64,000 nt of DNA from Nematopogon swammerdamellus. Taxonomy: Eukaryota; Arthropoda; Insecta; Lepidoptera; Adelidae. Both the position numbers and the translations under genes were made by a program. Positions 1 through 12,168 of this stretch are shown here, one piece after another; the first letter of the stretch is position 1, and each line of letters begins with the position of its first letter. A model generated the notes under the pieces. The model searched no databases and had not been told where the DNA came from. It was given only the letters and a program-made list of their open reading frames with translations. The stretch is taken from contig OX336345.1 of the NCBI GenBank assembly GCA_946902875.1, forward strand, positions 14,911,395 to 14,975,394, in the 5' to 3' direction.

Positions 1-1092
1 GGTGCTATCTATCACTAATACAAGAGAAAATGATAAAATGAGCATTGACCTTCTTCCACCACGATATAATGTATTTATTATTCTATATCGTTTTCTCAGT
101 CATTCTATTTACGCGTGAAACGATAAGTAAAATTTTCTGGTACTACCGGATGTTATGTTGTCGCTTCTTTTGAGTTTGCGCCGCAAAACACATTTAAAAG
201 AACCCATATCAGCGGCTGTTTCCAATAGGCCGTACGGTGAAGACCATCGGGCACATCACAGCACATCCAATAACGCCAATCCACGAAACCACGCTTAGTA
301 ATAGGTAGAATATAGTTAGGTACCTTCATTTTCAGGGTTGTGTATCTAAATAAATAAGGTGGATACCAAAAACGTTCAGTGCCGATGCAACACAAACCAG
401 ACAAAATCGTAAATTTCCCAGAAATAACTATTGTGAGCGCAATTTTTTTGCAGCACTCCTGCAATTATTAGATGTTCCACAGAGCATGAACCGGAACGAA
501 CACACTCGACCTTCGGCTTCGATCTGAACTCCGTCACCGTTATTGATTCCCTCCGGAATCCATACCCTTTGTATTACACTTACATTGTATTCAAGCATTT
601 GCTATCGAACGAGATATAATATATTATACGAGTACGTCTACAATACCTATGTTTCCACTTACCTACCACAAAAACATTGATTGAACATGGAATTGTACAT
701 CGATTTAAATTGTTCTTGGACCTTATTGTTCAGAAAAGACCTCCAGGTAAGTAACATATTTCCATAATCCTACCCGAAACGAAAGTGAAATTCAAATTAA
801 TTTGATATGTTGGAAACACACCTATCCTCCTAGCCACTACAAACTCAAAATCCGGCTAGGTACTGTAAAAAAGTCACAAGTCCATGTCCCTTAGTTGATT
901 TGATTTATTTAAAGTAGTAAGCGCTTTTATTTGTCTAATGCTTATAATGGCGAGCATTGGAGTTTTAGGAGAGACAGAAAATGTTAGGAACTGACAGATC
1001 TTCTTTTTCACTTGGGTACTGGAAAAATTATATACTTCAGTCCCAGAAAAAAAAAGCCACCAGATTACAGAGTCCAATTTTTTATGTAGGTA
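1..1092. other. Non-coding, nothing recognised
   Basis: AT-rich sequence with only short spurious frames. It may belong to the long intron of gene A. Confidence 0.6.
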
Positions 1093-1478
1093 TTCCGGTA
1101 TGGGTGGCTGAACCAGAGGGGCCAAAGCACATGCTCAGACCAGCCAATATCACCTTCGAGAAGGTAGGTGCCGTATCGGAAACTTCCCTTTGGATTGTTG
1201 GCTATACTGGACTAGAGGTGAACACCGTCGAGGCTGCTATGCTGCCATCTTACATCCAGTACGGTGGTTTCAACCCAGTAAAATTGTAGCCACAATTTGA
1301 AGGGGCAATGGAAGGGGCCTACAGTTTTGCACCGGTTCCGAACGGTGAAGCAGCAGGTATGCACATACATTTTTCCGTCAGAAGAATCTCATTGGTACAC
1401 GCCCACCGGATTCGAACCTCGGACCTCTCGCAAGAGAAGCCGACGACGCCCAGATTACTCGGCCACCCACCTTGAACC
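1093..1478 (-). mobile_element. tRNA(Ser/Leu)-like SINE, copy 1
   Basis: On the minus strand it begins with a tRNA-like head (GGTGGCCGAGTAATCTGGGC A box; GGTTCGAATCCGG B box). It continues through a conserved body with CACCGTTCGGAACCGG to the far end near 1093. Related copies lie at 26095-26500 and 48003-48265. Confidence 0.75.
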
Positions 1479-1499
1479 CTTTACTAGTCCACACGTTTT

Positions 1500-2784
1500 G
1501 GGTCACCATTTTCAGTCAGTCAGTCAGTAGACACAAGAGGCAACTTAAGCAGGGTGTGTGGGCGGGTGAGAGCATTGACGGACGTCGCGCCCCCTGCGTC
1601 AGCGGTGACGCTTCCACCCTTACAAGTAGGTATATCGAATTCTATACCAACCATGTGAGTTGTTGCTTGAGCCATTATTTTTATGAATGGTAGATACCAT
1701 AACATTGAAATGACGTCCGTACGTTACTCTTGTAGCCGGCGCAGCGTGCCAACTCCGCTAAACCATTTTGACATTGGAAATGTCTTTTCGTTCGCTCCAG
1801 TGTAGGCTCCGATTTCACGAAAAAGTGCGATCCCCTTATATCTCGGAGAGTTGTGAAGATATGATATTAAAAAAGGCACGCGTATTCATGAGAGCTGTAA
1901 GGTGCAAAAAGAATTATTCGAGAAAGTAAAAAACGAAAAAAGTTATGGCCGAAATAGTGAAAAGAAAATTATTTTTTTCCGAATTTTTGATTTTGGCGCT
2001 CGATATTTTGGAAACGAACAATGATATCAAAAATTTGAGAAAAATTCCTCTGGACAATTTAGTCAGCTACAATTTGAGCCTAAAACAAAGACGATCGGGT
2101 TAAGGGTTTGCCCTGTAGCCTAACCTTTTTGAAGAAAGTAAAAAAGTCAGAACGAAATTTTTTTCGAATTCCGTAGATTCATTTCCAATATGTTCGATAG
2201 TCGTGTGAGGCACGAAATTTGTGAATTTTTTTCCACCAGAAGCTCTGGCTAAACATTTCAAATAAACGAGTAAATAAATTTGTCAGACTATGGAAAAGTT
2301 TTACTAACAACGGCAAGATTGAGGTCCTTGGAAATTTAACGCAGGTTAGAAATGCGAGCGGACCGAGTTAACGAGATGTAATGAGGATGTGACCGCCTCT
2401 GCCTGGCGCCAGATCGTTTTCCTAATTGAATGAGACGAATCTAAGAGGCAAATTTACTTAATTGTGAAGTGTAAAAAAGTATTTTTAACTGCTTCAAAGT
2501 AAAGAGAAGGTTCTCCATTCGATCAGTATGTTTCAATGAGTGAGAAAATTGCTCCGAGATGGTTGTCCCATTAGATTGATTTTAACCCGCTGGGATGAAT
2601 ACCACCGTATTAAATGAAGATCGGAAGGAAATGTTAAAAATATGAAAAATAAAAGGATTTTTCCATCCAGTTCAGCGTAACAGGTACCTACGAGCAAAAG
2701 GACGTACTGGAATATCGCATAGTTCCAACAGGATAAGGTGTAATGGGCTGATATTAGGAGCGTGCTGTTGTAGCCAACCGTGTT
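1500..2784. other. Non-coding, unclassified
   Basis: No exon seen on either strand. The stretch around 1850-2240 (long A/T runs with GTTATGGCCG) has the look of an old interspersed repeat. Confidence 0.5.
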
Positions 2785-3112
2785 ACATACATATCACACA
2801 CGCTGAATCCCGAAAATCGTGGTAAGCAGAGTAATCGGTGTTGTGCTGCAAGAACTCTGGTAAAGGACAGCACAACACCGACCACCACGTTTCGCAAAGT
2901 ATTCGAACAAGATTCAATCGATCAAGCAGCAAGTAAGGCACCAAGACCTACCTGCTGCATGATTCGGTGGAAGTACCGTGCCAAGGTGAGAGGTGGCGAT
3001 CCTGTCGCCCTTTAGCACGGCATCTTGTCCTTATCCCTTAGTCGCCTTTTACGACTTGCACGGGGAGAGATGCAGTGGGGCTTTTCTTTTTAAGTACCGG
3101 CCCCACACGGTA
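2785..3112 (-). repeat. 'GTGGGGCCGG' interspersed repeat, minus copy
   Basis: On the minus strand it begins CCGTGTGGGGCCGGTACTTA and runs through GGCGACTAAGGGATAAGGAC, AGGTGAGAGG-complement sequence and the ACACAACACCGA motif. Equivalent copies are at 10443-10712, 30640-30915, 44323-44458 and 63105-63422. No ORF. Class unknown. Confidence 0.7.
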
Positions 3113-3140
3113 CCCAACCTAACCTAACCTAACCTAACCC
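3113..3140. repeat. Short interstitial (CCTAA)n telomere-like motif
   Basis: Four consecutive CCTAA units plus degenerate flanks (AACCTAACCTAACCTAACCT). CCTAA/TTAGG is the telomeric repeat of most insects including Lepidoptera. It is far too short to be a telomere and directly abuts a repeat end. Confidence 0.85.
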
Positions 3141-4580
3141 AACCGTGTTATCTATAACAAATAATGTGGAAGGTACAATGGTGAGGTTGGCGGGCGGGCT
3201 CCGGACATGACAAGTCCCTCAGATTATAAACAACATTCTTCCATTGAGTTCGACGCGACATCGACGCGACAACGACGACGACCGACGACGACGACGGTGG
3301 GAAAATGTGAATGATAGATACTTTATTATATTACTATACAAACACTTTAAAGAAACAGACCAGTGCCGGAGCCGGACTTGTACTCAGTAGCGACTCCTGG
3401 TGCTGAGTATTGGGTTGGCTCTGGCTAAGGATTCTTTTTTTCATAATTTCATAACTTACGCGTTAATTTATTTCTACCACAATGAGTTCAAAAACTGAAA
3501 GGCCATAATATTCCCTTTTGCTGTATTTATGTACAGACTTCAAATTCAACAAACTTGGGCAAGGGCGACCGTTTTGAACAATTAAAAGTTTTTTTCAGAA
3601 AATGTCCTCGTTGAGAATGGTTTTTCGAAAAGATCTTCTATTATAGATTTCGAACTGGAGTTTGCCTTTACTACCAATAAATAATCACTTTAAAAAAAAC
3701 ACCTCACAAGATTCATCTATAACAGATCCATACCTACAAAACGGAATATTATGCAGCTATCAACTCGCGAGATTTTGTTTACAAAGCAGTCACGCATACG
3801 CTGCCGCAGCAGCGCGCACACACAACACACACACCTAGCCTAGCTCGCTAGTCGCTAAATGCGCTCCCCGCTGCGCCAACGCGAAACGCTTATCAGCGGG
3901 TGCGCGCGGGACGGGGGATGGCGCTTCAAATGTAGCCAACCGACCAATGAATGCCTTGATGCGTCGTCATTCGTCGTCGCCCGCGTGTGACGCGCGCGAA
4001 ATTTCAAATTATGTAACGGGATTGACGTTTTACTTATTCATCGTGGGTTATATGTATAATAAACATAATATAACCCCGATATTTTTTCACATTTGTTTTT
4101 GCTTAATACTTCAATATTATTCATTTTATTTGGTTTGGCGGCGCCAACCTAGCCAACTTAAAGGAATCACCGCTGCTTGTACTGTTCTTAAGTATAGGCC
4201 AATTGACTTTCGCCGCCCGCGCAAAACATTATGTAATGCGGACTTAAAACCTTTACCCAAATGATATTTAGCATTTAATAGATCGAAAACTCTATCCACA
4301 AGTGACTTGCTAGAGTATTGCGTCCATAATCGCGCACGAACTTGACGGCTTACGCCATACCACAGCGCAAGTGTACTTGTAATATTCTATAGCGCCTTTG
4401 GAAATTTGCCGCCCCCTGAAGTCTGCCGCCCCTAGGCCGCGGCCTATACGGCCTAATGGGAAATCCAGGACTGAACAGACACAGCATAATCCTTACATGT
4501 ACAGTTTCAAGGGCACCGAGTTAAAATTACTTCTGGAGCCTAGATTTGAATAGGTACCTATCAATATTGTTGTGTATGTT
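3141..4580. other. Non-coding, with CGA-rich and GC-rich low-complexity patches
   Basis: A (CGA)n-like patch at 3247-3297 and a GC/CA-rich patch at 3790-3920. Around 4395-4470 a repeat with GCCGCCCCTAGGCCGCGGCC is seen. No gene recognised. Confidence 0.5.
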
Positions 4581-5793
4581 TTGTCACATCAATGCGGTAA
4601 TTGATTAAATCTACCTTTGAACAGAAGAACGAAGGAAAGTTTTTACCGCCGATTTGTTCGTCTATCGTCCTCGTTCATACTAGAAATTCTCAACAATACC
4701 TTTAATAAATATATCATGCAGTCGTAACCAAAGTACAGTCTCGGGTTCTACAAGAGGGGTTGGACACCTTGTCAGCCTCGGTAGCTCAGTAGTGCGGTCG
4801 GTCGACTGTTGTTAAGCACCTGGACGCGATCAGTACTTGGATGGGTGACCGCTCGACCGTTTTAGGCTGCCCGTGGTTCGGATTCCACGTACAACTGTAG
4901 GTCCCTCGATCCCTTCCCTTCTTACCTTACTAGGTGGTGGGTTTATCCCGCCCGGGTTGGTAACACCGCACTGAATGAAACGTCGGTCGAAACGGCTATG
5001 TAAATAGTTCGTGTTTTCCGTCCAGTTCAGTGTAGCCTACATGAAATGAAGGGAAAGCACTGACATAGCACCTAGTTCACCAGGTCTTATGGGCTGACTT
5101 CACGGATATTGTAGGTGTTGTAGCCAACCGTGTCAGTTTCCATAAAAATAAACCTGTCAGGCCGGCATCGCATACGACCGAATGTCCATGGGCGTCGTTA
5201 GACACCGATTGTCCATGTGCTCGGCACCATACGCCGCGATTTCAATAAAAAAAATTTGGTGTAAAGCCGGCCGGGCTTATTCCTTAGAGAGATATTCTGT
5301 TTTAATTTATCTTGAGATTTGTTACGCATGCGCCGGCCTCCAGCAGTGTCAAGTGTGTTCATGTTGTCGCAGCACTCGAAATTGATTTCTATTGTCAATA
5401 AGCCGTAGGCCCGAACACAAGTGCGCGTCGCCCTTGGCACACTTGCGGAGAATGTCCGAACTGAACCTGGTCCACGTAACGAGATCTTTCACTCTTTCGT
5501 ACCTACAGTGTTGTATAAAATTAAACTAGTAAACATATTAAAAATAAACCACGCGTGCGATAGACTTAAGAATAATGCAATTTCAACCGGTTGCAACGGC
5601 AACCAGCAGATGGAAACACGCAATGTTCTTAATATCGATTTATCGATTGTGCATGGTGTACTTTATCGATATATTATTGAGAATTTCTAGTATGAACGAG
5701 GACGATAGACGGACAAATCGGCGGTAAAAACTTTCCTTCTTTCTTCTGTTCAACGGTAAAGTTAATCAATTACAACATTGATGTGACAAGACT
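4581..5793. mobile_element. Foldback element with about 115-bp inverted arms
   Basis: The left arm 4581-4700 (TTGTCACATCAATGCGGTAA ... TCATACTAGAAATTCTCAA) is matched in inverse orientation by 5670-5793 with scattered differences. The interior contains the tRNA/5S SINE (4771-5152) and unique sequence. No transposase was recognised. The target duplication was not resolved. Confidence 0.72.
4771..5152 (+). mobile_element. SINE with chimeric tRNA/5S-rRNA head, copy 1
   Basis: Starts GTCAGCCTCGGTAGCTCAGT (tRNA-like A box), runs directly into TTAAGCACCTGGACGCG and AGTACTTGGATGGGTGACCG, which closely match the 3' half of insect 5S rRNA, then GTGGTTCGGATTCCACG (B-box-like). It ends in the family tail GTAGCCAACCGTGTCAGTTTC plus an A-rich end. 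It sits inside the large inverted-repeat element 4581-5793. Confidence 0.8.
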
Positions 5794-6005
5794 ATGTAGT
5801 AAGTAGTACTAATTGTAGTACTATGTGGTCAATATTAGTGATAATTTGCAAGAGCCTAAACAATGAAGAAATTGAACAAAATGCCCGCGCGACCGGTACA
5901 TGTTCTAAATTTGAAAATGCTTCCGAAAACGCTCTCAATACGGGAAGCGACCACCGATAAGTGCGCGTGGTCTCGTTCTGTTCTGTCTCTGCCCCTAATT
6001 TTGAC

Positions 6006-6462
6006 CACATAGTGAATTATTTGTATAACATGTGGTATATCGTTGGAAAGAGCGTAAACTAGCAAACTTTTTAAAAGAAAATGAAGCTATCAATTGCTGT
6101 CAGTTTATTTTTAAATGAATTAAGAAATTAAGATTCTGTCATATTTTTACTCCATTTCGGGAGTTTGGGAGGTCATAAGACCTTTTCGTGGTATTAACTT
6201 CATCAAATAATATTTTTTCTAGAACAAGGATACATCGTAAAATTCAATAAATTTTATTTCGTGCTCATACAATCATAAACAAAAAAGTTACAACGGTTTA
6301 AAACTGGGATTTTGGTAATTTTCAAAAATTAACAAAAAAAATCACATCTCGATACCACGAGACATCTGCCAAAAGGTATCATAGCTCAAATCGTTGTAAA
6401 TGACCCCACTTACCTACAAAAAATGTTTGTCGGTCGATGTGCCGAACACCCTGTATATAGGT
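6006..6462. repeat. Interspersed repeat, copy 1 (partner at 23221)
   Basis: From CCACATAGTGAATTATTTGT to CCGAACACCCTGTATA. The same sequence recurs at 23221-23853 with moderate divergence. No coding potential. Confidence 0.8.
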
Positions 6463-7193
6463 ATTTAAATTGTAAGTTTATTTTGAGTATGAATAAATTA
6501 TTTACATATTTTTTATTTTATCAATTACTAGAATTATTGACATAACCCTAACTAAAAAAAAACTAACAAAGCTTAAAAGCATACGTCAGTTTAGTTGCTT
6601 CTAAAATCTTCACACCTGTGTGATGGCGCCAAATTGGGCTTTGCACAAACGATGGTAGAGTGTATGTGTGATAAATTCTAACGACGACGCATGACTTTAG
6701 TACATAAGACTAAGTTATGATTATTGTTTACATTTCAATGTAGACATTTGCAGCGTATAGTACAATAGCGTATTCCACATAGCACAAGAGCTATGTGGAA
6801 CCTCCATGAAACTTCAGGTATAGAACGACATACACAATTTAAATCATACGTATTTAAATGCTATTAAAAGTAGGGATAAATAAGTATCTTATGATCCGCG
6901 ATCTGCCAATCATGTTTACTCTTATTATTATAAAACGCAATGTTTATCTGTCTGTAACGGGTGAAGTCGAAAACGGATGAACCGATTTGCATGCAGTTTT
7001 CGCTAATGGGATCTGCCTTATAGGCCATAATCAGTGGTTAATAGTAGGACTGCAAGTTATAGAAGTTATAGAAGTAATTCCCCGGCCGGAGCTGAAAGTG
7101 TGGGGTTTCTATGCACGGTGACACAATTGTGCCGATTCACGTCCTACACACACAATTTACCGCTGGACGGAAACAGCCAAACTGAACACCCAC

Positions 7194-7375
7194 CTGTGTG
7201 GATCATCCGCAGCCGTGAACACGTAGCTGGTGGTGAACATAGCCGAGAACACGACGGGAAGTAGCATCAGGGCATAGTTCAACAGCTGGAAGCGCCCGAA
7301 CGCGCCCAACTCCTCGAGGATCGGGTCCAGCTCCACCACGCGAGGGGCAGCCGTCTTCGGGGCCTTCATAGTCAT
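7194..7375 (-). CDS. Gene A: first coding exon of an SLC22-type organic cation transporter (partial)
   Basis: This is an isolated first coding exon, read leftwards from the ATG at 7373-7375 and ending at a GT donor (bases 7193-7192). The 60 complete codons contain the SLC22 N-terminal pattern (LDPILEELGAFGRFQ) followed by a hydrophobic TM1 (about residues 30-52) and the exon-end motif ...DDPHR. It stops at phase 2, the same phase as the other first exons in this window. No downstream exon of this gene was found between 1 and 7193 on the minus strand, so the next exon lies more than 7 kb away outside the window, or the gene is a remnant. The sequence differs more from genes B-G than they differ from each other, so A is probably an older paralogue. 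The SLC22 assignment rests on the motif and the array context. Substrate unknown. Confidence 0.7.
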
Positions 7376-8119
7376 TGTTTTTGTTTACTTTACTTTAATC
7401 ACAATCTTTTTCACTTGCATTAGCTGGCGTTCCACCCTTAAAACTACACTTCAAATTTAAAAATATGTTAAATTCAAATTTATTTGTAAAAAAGATAATT
7501 ATTGTTTATGTTAATCACTTACACGTATCGCTATAATGCTATAACAATTTTCAATATCTTAATATAGTATAGTCGACTTTAATTTAAAATTCACGTATTA
7601 TTTTGCTAGTGTTTGATTTGTTTCCCGCTGTGTTCACGTCGATTGCGTCTTAAAATAACTCCGATACCTATCTTCAGTGATTAACATTTGAACTTTTCAT
7701 CGTTATCGCTTCTTCTTTATCAGGTTCTAGCGGTCTAGTTTAAATTTATCTCATTTATATCATTCATAAATTTCTCACACATTGTTTTCTACTTTTGGCT
7801 AAGGATTTTCGTTACGTATTTAGTTTCAGTGTGTACATTTTTGTTAGTTTTATTGTAAGTTAATTTATGATGTCAAAAAAATTAACGGTTGATATTAACT
7901 TAAAAAATAATTAATTTAAATTATAGTTATAATGTAAAGTTTCCTGTGTTTTTCATAAATATTGAACAAATTTTAATGTTTTGAAAAGTTATGTCATTAA
8001 ATAAATAAAATTAACTGTTCTAATTCCAGTTCCTTCGCTCCTCTAATGTAGTATGTATACTACTGCTGAAGACATGATTTACTTTAATGCAGCAATGCTG
8101 AGAATTAAGAAAATTATGA

Positions 8120-8420
8120 GAGCGTTTCCGAACTCGGCCGGTCTATAGAGTGAACTCGACTGAGTGATGTGATGTCTGTATGGCGGCTACGGCTGTACTG
8201 ACTGGCCGGCCGGCACGTCGTCGGAACGTCAGTGGTGACGAGGAGCGAAGCTGCGGCCGCGGGGACAGCTGAGCTGGTGGGATAGGGAAAGACAGGTGTC
8301 GGAGGCACGAGCGACATGGAGACCGCCGCCGCCGCCACTACCGCCGACCGCGCATTCGCCCCGCTCCGCCGCGTCTCGCCTCCGCTGTACTGACGGGACG
8401 GCAGAACAAAGCTGGTATCA
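8120..8420. promoter_or_regulatory. GC-rich, CpG-rich block upstream of gene A
   Basis: About 300 bp of markedly GC-rich DNA with many CG dinucleotides, in AT-rich surroundings, 0.75-1 kb upstream of gene A's ATG on the minus strand. It could hold the promoter or 5' UTR of gene A. I see no convincing TATA box or splice pair, and the frames through it look like composition artefacts. Confidence 0.3.
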
Positions 8421-8500
8421 GGGTGTAAAAGGAAGTACCAGAGGGCGATTTTCGGAATCATTTAGACATAAACAACTATTTAAAAGTAATGACCTATTTA

Positions 8501-8690
8501 TTAAGACGAGACGGAAGTTAACGTTTTCCATACAAAATCGTCTTTTGGTGTTTGTTTTTTACCCCCCTAAACCTTATACGATTTTTACAATTCTTTTTTT
8601 TGTGATAAGGACGAATCTACGTTCCTGACATTTTTTTTACTGTCTAAAGTATAATATTATATTAGGGGGCTAGAAAACATAAATGCCGGC
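8501..8690. repeat. Partial copy of the MITE at 24692-25107
   Basis: AAGACGAGACGGAAGTTAAC through GGGGGCTAGAAAACATAAAT reproduces one arm plus a short piece of the opposite end. Confidence 0.7.
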
Positions 8691-8696
8691 ACGATC

Positions 8697-8790
8697 AGAG
8701 GGGGAAGCACTGACATGGCACCTAGTTCACCCGGTTCACGTCGTAGGTGATGTAGCCAACCGTGTCAGTTTCCATAAAAAAAAAACAAAA
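8697..8790 (+). repeat. SINE tail fragment with A run
   Basis: Only the 3' part of the tRNA/5S SINE is present (AAGCACTGACATGGCACCTA ... GTAGCCAACCGTGTCAGTTT), ending in a long A run. Confidence 0.75.
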
Positions 8791-10082
8791 AAAAAAGACA
8801 AAGGTCGTAGGCGCGCAGGACCTGTTCTCGACAGCCAGCGCTCATTCTGTTACTATTTCGCCTCGACGAACTCTCGCCCCGCTTCGCAAGCATTCGTGGA
8901 GACGTTTTGTTTTAAGGTACTGTTACAACAGTGTTTTGTACGGGAAAAAAAGTCTTATTTAGATTTTTTGTTCTGTTGTTGTTAGAATCATTGGTTAGAT
9001 CCCTCGGGTACTTCTTTGACACGCTCTATGGAGGGTCTTATAATTTGGTGGCATCTTGTTTTAAGTTCTAAATTGCACATTGTTTTAAGAAGTAAGTATA
9101 AATCATACTTTTGTTGCAACTGGATCGGATGGCTGAGATTTAAGTTGGAGTCTGAGGCACAGCCAAATTTAAAAAGAAGAAAGTAAGTAAGCCCGCTACC
9201 GTACCTTTATTTCGACCTTTATTTCATCGAATTCGGATGATCGCTTTAAGAGTTATGGAGGAACATACATACATACAGCATACAGAAATGATTTCTAACA
9301 ATCATCACTTTAGTTTTAGTATCATACATAGAGTCTACAAACGCAATATCTTATAAAACAAAGCAACTTACTCCATGACCATCCCTAACAATTTTTTTAT
9401 TAGTGTTGATTCCTGGCTATATATTCATTTTTGATAAGTTCCTGTATAAAATACTTCATGGAACTTCATGAATTGCTCTCACAGTGCTCGCCACACAATT
9501 TTTTTCTTATAAGTAGTAATTTTCGTAGAGCTAATCGAATACTTTGATTAGTTCGCTGACGGTACCTCGACAGTGCGTGAAGCGCCAGTCACTTACTCCG
9601 CACTTAAGTGATACAACCTCTCCACGTCACTCAGATAGTGACGATTCATAAACATTCATTGAGCCAAGTGCACGGCGACATGCAAACATCTAGTTATTAC
9701 CAGACCCAAATAATATCTAAGTACTAAAAATAACTAAAGTACTAAAAAACATTGTAATAAAAACCACGCGGATCACATTAACTTTGCTATCTGAGTGCAA
9801 CGAACGTGAGTAATTAATTAGTTTGACATTTTAACTTTCTGAAATGTTAAAATTAGTGAGTTTTTTATTATACATACATATTATGTGCATTCTCAACGTC
9901 ACGCCTGTTTCCCAGTGGGGTTGGCAGAGACAATGGATCTCCACGTACCACGATCCTGACAACCCCTGCCGCCTCTTCTACTGTCATAATGTCCTTCATA
10001 CATGCTCATCGGTTACGGGTACTATATATGTTACCAATTTAATCTCAGTATCATATATTATCTATGGATAATGTAGAATTCC
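8790..10082. other. Non-coding with repeat fragments
   Basis: About 9890-10020 contains a CACGCCTGTTTCCCAGTGGG repeat typical of lepidopteran genomes, and 9290-9420 resembles 29225-29360. No exon seen. Confidence 0.5.
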
Positions 10083-10133
10083 AGTGTTTCGAGTTCGTCA
10101 AACCCTAGGTGGGTTTGACGAACTCGAAACACT
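10083..10133. repeat. Perfect 23-bp hairpin with 5-nt loop
   Basis: 10083-10105 and 10111-10133 are exact reverse complements, separated by TAGGT. No neighbouring gene explains it and no T run follows. It could be a tiny foldback insertion. Confidence 0.95.
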
Positions 10134-10442
10134 AGCGATTGCGAAAATTTATGTATTTTTGAGGAACTAACATCGATCAACTATAATCAAAGTACACACT
10201 TGTACCGGTAACACAAAGTACCTTGAGTTATCTTGGAAACAAGATCTAAAAAAAAACTATCAAGAGAAATAACAAGCTACGCTCTGTTTACGCGTTATAA
10301 TACGTTATTACAAAGATTGGAAATCAGTTCACAAGCAGATTGAGACACTAGCTAGATGTCACTACTTTCTGGGAGTAAATTATTATAAAGCGTAGAAATA
10401 ACGCAAAATTAGTGATAGGCAACTATATACTAGAGATGTGTA

Positions 10443-10712
10443 CGTCGTAAAATGCGACTAAGGGATAAGGACAAGATGCCGTGCTAAAGGGCGACAGGCT
10501 AGCCACCTCTCACCTTGGAACGGTCCTTCCACCGAGTTAGTCATATACCGGGTGGGTTTTCGTGCCTTACTTGCTACTTGAAGCAAGGTACGATCTTATC
10601 CGAATACTTTTCTAAACGTGGTGGTCGGTGTTGTGTAATTTACAAGAGTACCTGCAGCACAACTCCGATTACTCTGCTTACCCCGATTGTCGGGATACAG
10701 CGTGTGGTATGT
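10443..10712 (+). repeat. 'GTGGGGCCGG' repeat lacking its head
   Basis: Starts within GCGACTAAGGGATAAGGACA and continues to GATTGTCGGGATACAGCGTG. The first 70 bp of the family are absent here. Confidence 0.7.
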
Positions 10713-11138
10713 ATTTAATTGAGACTTTTTTTTTCAAAATAATTCCTCAACGGCTGGTCCTCTGAAAAATTTGTCTAATATAATAACCTAAAGACACCTT
10801 TCTTAATATTTGTACGTAAACACAATTTTTGTATGTCTAATATTTAACGAGTTACATTGGCGCTAGATGAAAATTATGTATGTACTTACTCCAAATTACC
10901 CCACATTTTTTAACGCTGCTGGCTTTCGAAGATGCTTACGAAGGGGAACCACAGGCTGACTATGTGTCAGTTGTCCCTCAGGGGTATCCCCACCCTGGCT
11001 TGGTAACCTCGTCATTATCAAGGGGTCAAACACATTTTTCCTTAAGAACATAATCTTGTAAGCCAACCATTGCAAGACTAACTCGTTAGCTGCGGTGTAA
11101 AATGAAATAAAAAAATCGGTCAAGTTCAAGTTTTATTC

Positions 11139-11422
11139 GCGCACCGAGGGTTCCGTAGATCCGCTATAGCATACCTGTCAAAAACCATATTCGTCTATAT
11201 TTAGTCTTTCTTTAATGGAAAATAAGAATACCTGCGGCGCCATCTATTATTTAGTAGCGTGAATATCTACTAATTGATTATTAGCACGTTTCTTGACCCC
11301 CATTAATATTTAACGTTTGGTTTTTATTTTGTTTTTTTTGCCATAATAAATATCACATATTCTGTGAATCAAATCGACTGGCTACCTATTACGGTTCAGA
11401 AGATACAGCCCAAGGACAGGCG

Positions 11423-11453
<31 letters not shown>

Positions 11454-11508
11454 GGCGGCGGCGTAGGTTTAGTAATAGGCTTCCGTATGGATACGGAACC
11501 CTACAAAT
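11139..11508 (-). repeat. 'AGGGTTCCGTA' repeat
   Basis: Inverse copy: GCACCGAGGGTTCCGTAGAT at the left, an (AGAC)n run, and ATACGGAACCCTAC at the right. Confidence 0.7.
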
Positions 11509-11550
11509 GTGTCTTGCATACACTTCTTGTGATCTACTATCACTAATATA

Positions 11551-11759
11551 CCGGGTGTTTGGTGACTATAGGTCATAAAGCAAACCAGGTACTCCTGAGC
11601 CTATGTATTTGGAGCAAAAAAGTTAGATGACATTTTGTTCTACGGTGAACTTTTTTTTTTTTTTCATTTAAATACATTTTATTTTATTTTACTTTTTTGC
11701 TCCAAATAGGCTCAGGAGTACCTGGTTTGCTTTATGACCTATGGTCATCAAACACCCTG
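11551..11759. mobile_element. Short MITE with TA flanks
   Basis: Begins CCGGGTGTTTGGTGACTATA and ends with the inverse GGTCATCAAACACCCTG, flanked by TA on both sides. The arms are about 75 bp, extending to GGCTCAGGAG, with an A/T-rich loop. This form suits Tc1/mariner-type MITEs. Confidence 0.75.
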
Positions 11760-12168
11760 TATGTTGTTATCCTGAAAAAATATTATACTATCAGGTATAA
11801 CAAGGTCTCCAAAATAGTTCACAGAATCAGAATTGTCCAGGGTAGGTTAAGTAGGTCTAGCCTGGTGCTGAGTTTCAGATCGACTTGCAAGATTTACTTA
11901 TCAGGAAACATGTAAATTGAAACCCCGTTTGACAAATTCGGACGCTTGATTTTTTTCAACTGGCAAATAAAAAAAAACAATTTTAGATAAGCTTTGATTA
12001 GGAATGAGTAGGTATACATCGATATTCATATTTCAATTTAGTATCAGTGACAGAGTCAATCAAAGAGCAAGAAAATTAAAAAATAATGCCTTATTTAATT
12101 CTTATCCAATAAATAATTCTCCTTATGATTAAACAGATTAAGAGCTATTTGACAGTGATGCGCCGGTG

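Noticed and set aside
3113..3140. Telomere or subtelomere
   Set aside because: Only four CCTAA units, next to a dispersed repeat and far from any chromosome end signal.
4790..4870. A 5S rRNA gene
   Set aside because: Only the 3' half of 5S rRNA is matched, it is preceded by tRNA-like sequence and followed by a SINE tail, and it recurs at several sites.
8114..8628. Open frames over the GC-rich block upstream of gene A
   Set aside because: Overlapping frames on both strands, no recognisable domain, composition typical of GC-rich DNA.
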